A stretch of 53,520 bases of DNA from a virus. The stretch covers positions 1 to 53,520 of the IMG/VR virus record IMGVR_UViG_3300046011_008859; one strand, written 5' to 3'. Below, in pieces: positions 48,693 through 53,520 of the stretch (position 1 is the first letter of the stretch; each line of letters opens with the position of its first letter). The notes below the pieces were generated by a model. It was given only the letters and a program-made list of their open reading frames with translations. It ran no database searches and was not told where the DNA came from. The translations under genes and the position numbers were made by a program.

Positions 48693-49140
48693 ACCCAGGA
48701 GATTTCCGGTTTCCGTCCGTCCGACTTCCTCGAATGGATCAGGGGTCTATGTCTTCGGCGGTAACCAGAACTACCTGAAGCTCCAGGTTTTCTCGGCTCA
48801 GACCTCGGGGCTCAACGCATACATCTACGGCTGGAACTTCTGCGCAGAACGAATGTTCTGGGTTCCTCAGGCCCTTTGGGAAGGAAGCTTTTCGTTTTCT
48901 GCTCCCATCGCGACTGTTCCGTTCTCGACAAGTCAGATGTATGCAGGGTTCATGACGACCACTTCTCCCGGAAACAATGCTGGACCGACGAACAGCAAGG
49001 AACTTGTGTTTGGGACACACACTGCAGGTTCCACCCTGATGGTGGACTGCGTCGGTGCTCAGTTCCTTGAGCTGGTCATCTTCAATCCTACTTCTGGCGG
49101 TTCGGCTTCCACCCTTGGCATTCTCACGTCGAGCCTCTGA
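48604..49140 (+). CDS. Virion/tail-fibre-module protein (178 aa)
   Basis: A beta-rich protein (VYVFGGNQNYLKLQVFSAQT, then FLELVIFNPTSGGSASTLGI) in the style of tail fibre parts. It begins inside the nuclease gene. No catalytic motif is seen. It is the first gene of the fibre module that leads to the large fibre at 50782. The next gene overlaps by one base (TGATG). Confidence 0.6.
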   Translation: MAQVQLTTDVKNYDYQTLISGVTPSGETFEPRRFPVSVRPTSSNGSGVYVFGGNQNYLKLQVFSAQTSGLNAYIYGWNFCAERMFWVPQALWEGSFSFSAPIATVPFSTSQMYAGFMTTTSPGNNAGPTNSKELVFGTHTAGSTLMVDCVGAQFLELVIFNPTSGGSASTLGILTSSL

Positions 49141-49397
49141 TGAGATACAGAATCAAGCCAGTCGGAAGCCCATACGCGCTGCTTTCGAGACTGCGCAACG
49201 GCGAGAGGATCCTGCCGCTTGTTCTTGTTGCCTCGTTCAATCCGAGCGACAACGTCTACGACTACGTCTACGACGGTGAGAATCCAACCGCAAGCCAGGC
49301 GTTCGTCCAGGATTACCTCGAAGGATCCGATCCGTACGAAACGCAGTACGTCCTGTACGTAGACGGTGGAGATCCCTTCACCGAACTGCCTTCGTAA
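49140..49397 (+). CDS. Hypothetical protein of the fibre module (85 aa)
   Basis: Small protein (ATG start overlapping the upstream stop) with strand-rich, acidic composition (YDYVYDGENPTASQAFVQDY). No family recognised. Confidence 0.55.
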   Translation: MRYRIKPVGSPYALLSRLRNGERILPLVLVASFNPSDNVYDYVYDGENPTASQAFVQDYLEGSDPYETQYVLYVDGGDPFTELPS

Positions 49398-49400
49398 TCG

Positions 49401-50405
49401 ATGATCACGAACAAGTCAATCATCGCAGTAAGGCGTGGATCATCCGCTGCGTGGGTGAATGCGAATCCACTTCTTGTACTTGGCGAGATTGGCTACGACA
49501 CGACGGCCCTGAAGTTCAAGGTCGGGAACGGAGAAGACCTGTGGAACGACCTGCCGTACGTCACGGCCGGAGACACCCAGGCTCTCTGGACACGGACAGA
49601 CCCGACGACCATTACGGTCGGCGGCATCACGAGCGGAACGTCGGGCTCCGCGCTGGTGGGTGACAATGCCATCGAGATCCTCGAGCGGATGCTGTACCCA
49701 TACGTCGCACCCGTGTTCAGCAACCTGTCGGTGTCCGGGCTGAGCAGTGCATACGAGATCGGCCAGCCATTCATCACGAGCGGCACCGCAACCTGGACCG
49801 CCGGCCAGCCCACCGCCAACTGGATCAACGGCACCGGGTACATCTCGTTCACCCCACCCACCGGCGTGGTGGGGGACATCGCGGGTCCGTTCAACCCCAC
49901 CAGCCAAAGCCAGGTACTCAACTTCTCCTCCTTCACTGCCCCCACCAGCCCCGTCAACAGCAACTCGATCACGATTGCACTGCGTGGCCAGCACAACGCA
50001 GCCAACCCCACCAACGCGAGCACCAGCATCAGCCGTCAGTGGTGGTCCCGCATGTACTTCGGCAAGTCAAGCAACGCGAACCTGACCACCAACACATTCA
50101 ACGTGGCAGCCGGCACAAACAACGGTGCGCTGCTCCAGACCACGAACGGCCAAGGCCCCAGCAACTACTCGATGGACGTGGGTGCAGGCGGTGGATACTT
50201 CTACTTCTTTATCCACAATGACTACACCCTGTCCACCGCTGGACCGTTCTTCGGACTGAGGTTCGGCACCAACGCGCTGGCGCAGGACCCGATCACGACC
50301 GTCACCCTGACGAACCAGTACGGCGTGACCGCCACGTACAAGCGGTACAAGTCCACCAACATTCTCAACGACGCCATCACCGTGGTGGCGAACCCGACTT
50401 CCTGA
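49401..50405 (+). CDS. Tail fibre protein with Mtd-like N-terminal module (334 aa)
   Basis: The N-terminal region IIAVRRGSSAAWVNANPLL then GEIGYDTTALKFKVGNGEDL is the well-known 'RRGT..W...NP.L..GEIG.e.dt..fKiGDG...W..LPY' module shared by many phage fibre, hyaluronidase and major tropism determinant proteins. The rest is Thr/Ser/Asn-rich strands typical of fibre shafts. Two Chi-like motifs (49895-49904 and 49940-49949) encode Pro-Thr-Ser just 45 nt apart. ATG follows 3 nt after the preceding stop. Confidence 0.75.
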   Translation: MITNKSIIAVRRGSSAAWVNANPLLVLGEIGYDTTALKFKVGNGEDLWNDLPYVTAGDTQALWTRTDPTTITVGGITSGTSGSALVGDNAIEILERMLYPYVAPVFSNLSVSGLSSAYEIGQPFITSGTATWTAGQPTANWINGTGYISFTPPTGVVGDIAGPFNPTSQSQVLNFSSFTAPTSPVNSNSITIALRGQHNAANPTNASTSISRQWWSRMYFGKSSNANLTTNTFNVAAGTNNGALLQTTNGQGPSNYSMDVGAGGGYFYFFIHNDYTLSTAGPFFGLRFGTNALAQDPITTVTLTNQYGVTATYKRYKSTNILNDAITVVANPTS

Positions 50406-50406
50406 C

Positions 50407-50772
50407 ATGCCAATCCCAGGAACAGTACCCCTCTCAGGCACGGTCGCGCCCACCTCGGAGCTCGACACGTTCCCGGTGACGAACCCGAAGTACGGGCTCG
50501 GCGGACTCAGGACGGTGGCAGACATCACCGAGAGAAACTCAATCCCAACCGAGCGCAGGCAGGTGGGGATGATGGTCTATGTCCTGTCCGAATCCCTCTA
50601 CTACGGACTTGCGGGGGACACGGGGAACAACAACTGGGTGCCGCTTCGGATTCCTGACATAAGGTTCTTGGTAACTAGTCCCCAGAATCTGGATATCCTG
50701 TCCTTCAATAGCAGCGTTTCCGCATTCATAAATCTGCCTCAAGAAACAATCACCGACGGCGGGACTTACTAA
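50407..50772 (+). CDS. Small tail-fibre-associated protein (121 aa)
   Basis: Residues about 18-45 (ELDTFPVTNPKYGLGGLRTV) and 50-75 (SIPTERRQVGMMVYVLSESL) follow patterns seen in fibre-bound and trimerisation modules; the C-terminus SAFINLPQETITDGGTY ends with the Gly-Gly-Thr-Tyr that also ends the 724-residue fibre (IDGGTY), a shared terminal tag. Its ATG follows one base after the previous stop. Function inferred. Confidence 0.6.
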   Translation: MPIPGTVPLSGTVAPTSELDTFPVTNPKYGLGGLRTVADITERNSIPTERRQVGMMVYVLSESLYYGLAGDTGNNNWVPLRIPDIRFLVTSPQNLDILSFNSSVSAFINLPQETITDGGTY

Positions 50773-50781
50773 GGAAGAACA

Positions 50782-52956
50782 ATGCCAAACACGATCCGCA
50801 TCAAGCGCCGCCTCCTCGACGCTACCGTTCCCAACCCGCTTCAGTCAGGCGAGCTTGCGTACAACGAGGTCAGCAACAAGCTGTACTACGGTGCGGGCAA
50901 CAACGGATCCGGCGTTGCCACCAGTGTCATCGAGATCGCGGGTTCCGGTTCGTACGTGGGCCTGACCGGAACGCAGACGATCACCGGGAACAAGACCTTC
51001 AGCGGCACCGTTACGCTGAGTGGCACCTCGACCGCAGTCACACAGGCAAACAGCGACGACTCCACCAAGATCGCGACGACCGCGTTCGTCAAGAGCCTCG
51101 GCCTTGGGTCCGGCTCGGTCACGAGCGTTGCCCTGACACTTCCGTCCTTCATCACGGTGACCGGATCGCCAGTCACCACCTCCGGCACACTGACGGGCAC
51201 GCTTGCATCGCAGACTGCCAACCACGTTTTCATCGCACCGAACGGTTCGGCCGGCGCTCCGACTTTCCGTGCCTTGGCAGCCGCCGACATTCCCGAACTA
51301 ACGTCGAGCAAGATCAGCAACTTTAACACTTCAGTTCAAAGCACCAAGCTGAACCAGTTTGCCGCGCCGGATGGGCCAGTGGCCATGGGAAGCCAGCGGA
51401 TCAGTGGCCTCGCCGAGCCCACTCAGTCCACCGACGCAGCGACCAAGAACTACGTCGACACCACCGCTCAGGGCATCCACACCCACACGTCCTGCCGCCT
51501 GGCCACGGCTGCTGCTCTTCCGTCCTGCACCTACAACAACGGGACGAGCGGCGTCGGCGCAACCCTGACCGCCACTGCGAACGGGGCACTGACCGTCGAT
51601 GGCGTTGCCGTTGCCTCAGGCGACCGCATCCTTGTCAAGAACCAGGATGCTGCGCCCCTTCAGAACGGCGTGTACGTAGTGACAAACACCGGCGGCGCAA
51701 GCGCCGTGTTCGTGCTTACCCGTGCCACGGACATGGATGCGGCCGACGAGTTCCCCGCCTCCTTCGAGTTCGTGGAAGAGGGATCGCAGGCAGACTCCGG
51801 CTGGATCTGCACCACCAATCTGCCCATCACCGTCGGCACGACCGCAATCGTCTGGACGCAGTTCAGCGGCGCAGGTCAGATCGACGCGGGCAACGGTCTC
51901 ACGAAGACGGGCAACACCCTCAGCGTGGTAACCGCCTCTCAAACCCGTATTGCGGTCAGCGCAGACAGCATCGACCTTGCCCAGGTCACGGTGACGCCAA
52001 CGGTTGGTTCCCCTGGAACGGACTACGTTGCTGGCCTGACGGTTGACGACTACGGTCGAATCACTGCATACCAGACTTCGACCATCCAGTCTGCAAGCAC
52101 TTCGGTTTCAGGCATCGTCCAGCTTTCGTCGGCCACGAACAGCGCGTCTAACTCGTTTGCTGCCACTGCATCAGCAGTCAAGTCAGCCTATGACCTTGCC
52201 AACGGTGGTCTGAGCAAGACCGGTGGCACGATGACCGGCAAGCTCACCGCTAGGGCTTCCGATATCTCGGCTGCCTCCATCAACATCGGGAACGGAACGG
52301 CCCCGACTACGCCTGTGACCGGAGACGTGTGGGCCACGGGCGGCGAACTTTACCACTACACGGGAAGCAAGAGCGCCAAGATCGCGCAGGCAGACTTCTC
52401 CAACGTCACGGGGCAGCTCGGGCTTGCCAACGGCGGAACCGGCGGAGCGTCATACACCGCAGGCAAGATCGTCAAGGTCAACGCAGGCGGCACGGCATTC
52501 GTCAACGTCACGGACGGCACGGACCTGGTCGTGCCCGGAACCACCACGGTCGGCAAGATCATCACTGCAGGTGGAACGACGACAGTCGCTTCGCTGAACA
52601 TTCCCGTTGGCGTTGCCCCCACTTCTCCTGTTTCTGGAGACATCTGGAACTCAGGCACTGCAATTAACTTCCGGAACAACGTAGGTGGAAGCCGAACCTT
52701 TGCGTTCTCTGATGGAAACATCACAGGTACCGCAGCTGGTTTGTCTGCAACTCTTGCGGTTGCATTCGGCGGCACGGGCGCGACCTCGCTAACGGGCTAC
52801 GTCAAGGGCAATGGCACGAGCGCAATGACCGCTGCGGCCACGATCCCGAACACGGACATCACTGGGCTCGGCACGATGTCCACGCAGGCGGCGAACAACG
52901 TCGCCATCACCGGCGGTACTATCGACGGCATCGTGATCGACGGCGGCACCTACTGA
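50782..52956 (+). CDS. Large tail fibre protein (724 aa)
   Basis: The N-terminus MPNTIRIKRRLLDATVPNPL and GELAYNEVSNKLYYGAGN is homologous to the short fibres at 4 and 52960. The body holds the usual fibre segments, such as QRISGLAEPTQSTDAATKNY (about 208-227) and DTTAQGIHTH, then repeat-like Gly/Thr/Ala blocks (GQLGLANGGTGGASYTAGKI). The end IDGIVIDGGTY resembles that of the small neighbouring protein. Gene order and repeats show it is a main receptor-binding or fibre shaft protein. GGAAGAA precedes the ATG. Confidence 0.8.
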   Translation: MPNTIRIKRRLLDATVPNPLQSGELAYNEVSNKLYYGAGNNGSGVATSVIEIAGSGSYVGLTGTQTITGNKTFSGTVTLSGTSTAVTQANSDDSTKIATTAFVKSLGLGSGSVTSVALTLPSFITVTGSPVTTSGTLTGTLASQTANHVFIAPNGSAGAPTFRALAAADIPELTSSKISNFNTSVQSTKLNQFAAPDGPVAMGSQRISGLAEPTQSTDAATKNYVDTTAQGIHTHTSCRLATAAALPSCTYNNGTSGVGATLTATANGALTVDGVAVASGDRILVKNQDAAPLQNGVYVVTNTGGASAVFVLTRATDMDAADEFPASFEFVEEGSQADSGWICTTNLPITVGTTAIVWTQFSGAGQIDAGNGLTKTGNTLSVVTASQTRIAVSADSIDLAQVTVTPTVGSPGTDYVAGLTVDDYGRITAYQTSTIQSASTSVSGIVQLSSATNSASNSFAATASAVKSAYDLANGGLSKTGGTMTGKLTARASDISAASINIGNGTAPTTPVTGDVWATGGELYHYTGSKSAKIAQADFSNVTGQLGLANGGTGGASYTAGKIVKVNAGGTAFVNVTDGTDLVVPGTTTVGKIITAGGTTTVASLNIPVGVAPTSPVSGDIWNSGTAINFRNNVGGSRTFAFSDGNITGTAAGLSATLAVAFGGTGATSLTGYVKGNGTSAMTAAATIPNTDITGLGTMSTQAANNVAITGGTIDGIVIDGGTY

Positions 52957-53024
52957 TCCATGGCAAACACCCTCAGGATCAAGCGCAGTTCCACTGCAAA
53001 CGCTACCCCTACCGGCCTTCAGGC
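52957..53024 (+). repeat. Direct repeat, copy 2 (identical to 1-68)
   Basis: Sixty-eight identical bases matching window positions 1-68, starting just after the stop of the large fibre gene. A further 90 identical bases lie at 53115-53204. Confidence 0.9.
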
Positions 53025-53520
53025 TGGTGAGCTGGCGGCCAACACGACAGACAAGACGCTGTTCATCGGTGACGGCACGAACACGCAGGAGCTGACGCGC
53101 CGTGCAGCATCGTCTACTGCGGGACGGGTGCAGTTGGCGGCAAGCACGGGCGCACTGACAGACAGCGGAGGACTGCACTTTGACAGCACGAACAACACGC
53201 TGACAGTCAACACGGTGTTGGTGCAGTCCACGTCTACGGAAGGTGTTGTCATCAATAACGCCAACCCGAGCAAGCCGATGGTGCTGACGCACTCAAACAT
53301 GGCAGATGGCGGCAAGATCATCATCGGCGATTACTTCGAAGACGGCAACGGCACCACGATCACGGTCAACGACGAGACAACAGAAGTCGGCATTCAAGGC
53401 ACGCTGGTTTCGCTGGAGGGTATGCAGACCGTTCAACTTCAGTTGCTTGACGGTGACTATTCACACAGCGTCAATCTTGCTGCGCCATTGACTGTTGCGG
53501 CTACTTACACGCTGACGCTT
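52960..53520 (+). CDS. Tail fibre protein, paralogue B (partial, first 187 aa)
   Basis: The frame is open to the window end. It starts MANTLRIKRSSTANATPTGL, with LQAGELAANTTDKTLFIGDG following, the same beginning as the gene at 4. The nucleotide alignment stays in register for all 561 nt, with blocks of perfect identity and blocks of strong divergence. The missing end should be roughly 43 codons by comparison with paralogue A. ATG is 4 nt after the preceding stop. Third member of a set of fibre paralogues. Confidence 0.8.
   Translation, partial: MANTLRIKRSSTANATPTGLQAGELAANTTDKTLFIGDGTNTQELTRRAASSTAGRVQLAASTGALTDSGGLHFDSTNNTLTVNTVLVQSTSTEGVVINNANPSKPMVLTHSNMADGGKIIIGDYFEDGNGTTITVNDETTEVGIQGTLVSLEGMQTVQLQLLDGDYSHSVNLAAPLTVAATYTLTL

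Larger units (their letters stand above)
2505..49949. repeat. Dispersed Chi-like 10-mer GCTGGTGGGG (27 exact copies)
   Basis: Top-strand GCTGGTGGGG starts at 2505, 3635, 8552, 9248, 14492, 29378, 43431, 45395 and 48275. Bottom-strand copies (top reads CCCCACCAGC) start at 4011, 5858, 7865, 15354, 17270, 18295, 19678, 20800, 23983, 27825, 28753, 32862, 33852, 36105, 44860, 45133, 49895 and 49940. Nine-base matches lie at 31018, 40700, 43563, 46497 and 49652; eight-base GCTGGTGG or its complement at 1260, 22099 and 30352. The inner octamer GCTGGTGG is identical to the E. coli Chi site. Counted by eye, so a few could be missed. Function not proven. Confidence 0.85.

Noticed and set aside
1-53520. 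CRISPR array or insertion sequence
   Set aside because: I see no regularly spaced repeats with unique spacers and no transposase or terminal inverted repeats. The dispersed 10-mer is not a CRISPR repeat.
1-53520. Lysogeny module (integrase, repressor, attachment site)
   Set aside because: No tyrosine or serine recombinase motif and no repressor-type HTH protein next to an operator was found, so a virulent lifestyle is favoured.

Overview
The window is almost certainly one nearly complete genome of a virulent, podovirus-like tailed phage. It carries a full virion set: terminase large subunit, portal, scaffold, major capsid, tail-tube-type adaptor and nozzle, large internal proteins and fibres. 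It also has its own replication and recombination genes: family A DNA polymerase, superfamily 3 helicase, RecB-type nuclease, RecA-like ATPase, two ssDNA-binding-type proteins, a UDG-like protein and an ERCC4 nuclease. I see no integrase, no repressor, no RNA polymerase, no tRNA that passes inspection and no bacterial housekeeping gene. The DNA is GC-rich. The host cannot be named from the sequence, but Shine-Dalgarno sites and ATGA/GTGA/TTGA/TGATG gene overlaps show a bacterial host.

Layout. (1) Tail fibres on + at 48604-53520, continuing at 4-2292; the two window ends carry in-register copies of the same fibre gene, so the module is probably continuous across the ends of a circular or circularly permuted molecule. 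(2) A likely lysis cassette of small membrane proteins at 2295-3071, then a metallophosphoesterase and a tiny HExxH zincin. (3) A recombination block on + at 4619-7849, then two unknown genes to 8859. (4) The virion operon on - from 36680 down to 8813, in the order early packaging proteins, TerL, portal, scaffold, capsid, a cassette of tiny basic proteins, adaptor, tail proteins, nozzle, Gln-rich internal proteins, and a 1276-residue internal protein. (5) A helicase gene on + at 36710-38128 with very G-rich coding DNA, a structured intergenic region at 38438-38775, then replication genes on + to 48692, many separated by strong hairpins.

How it fits together. The helicase, polymerase and ssDNA-binding proteins copy the genome. 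The RecB-type nuclease, ATPase and second ssDNA-binding-like protein look like a phage recombination system. The minus-strand operon builds and fills the particle.

The most striking signal is not a gene. The 10-mer GCTGGTGGGG, which contains the E. coli Chi octamer GCTGGTGG, occurs 27 times by my reading (9 on the top strand, 18 on the bottom) in coding and non-coding DNA and in all three codon phases, where well under one copy would be expected by chance. It is a DNA-level motif that protein coding does not explain.
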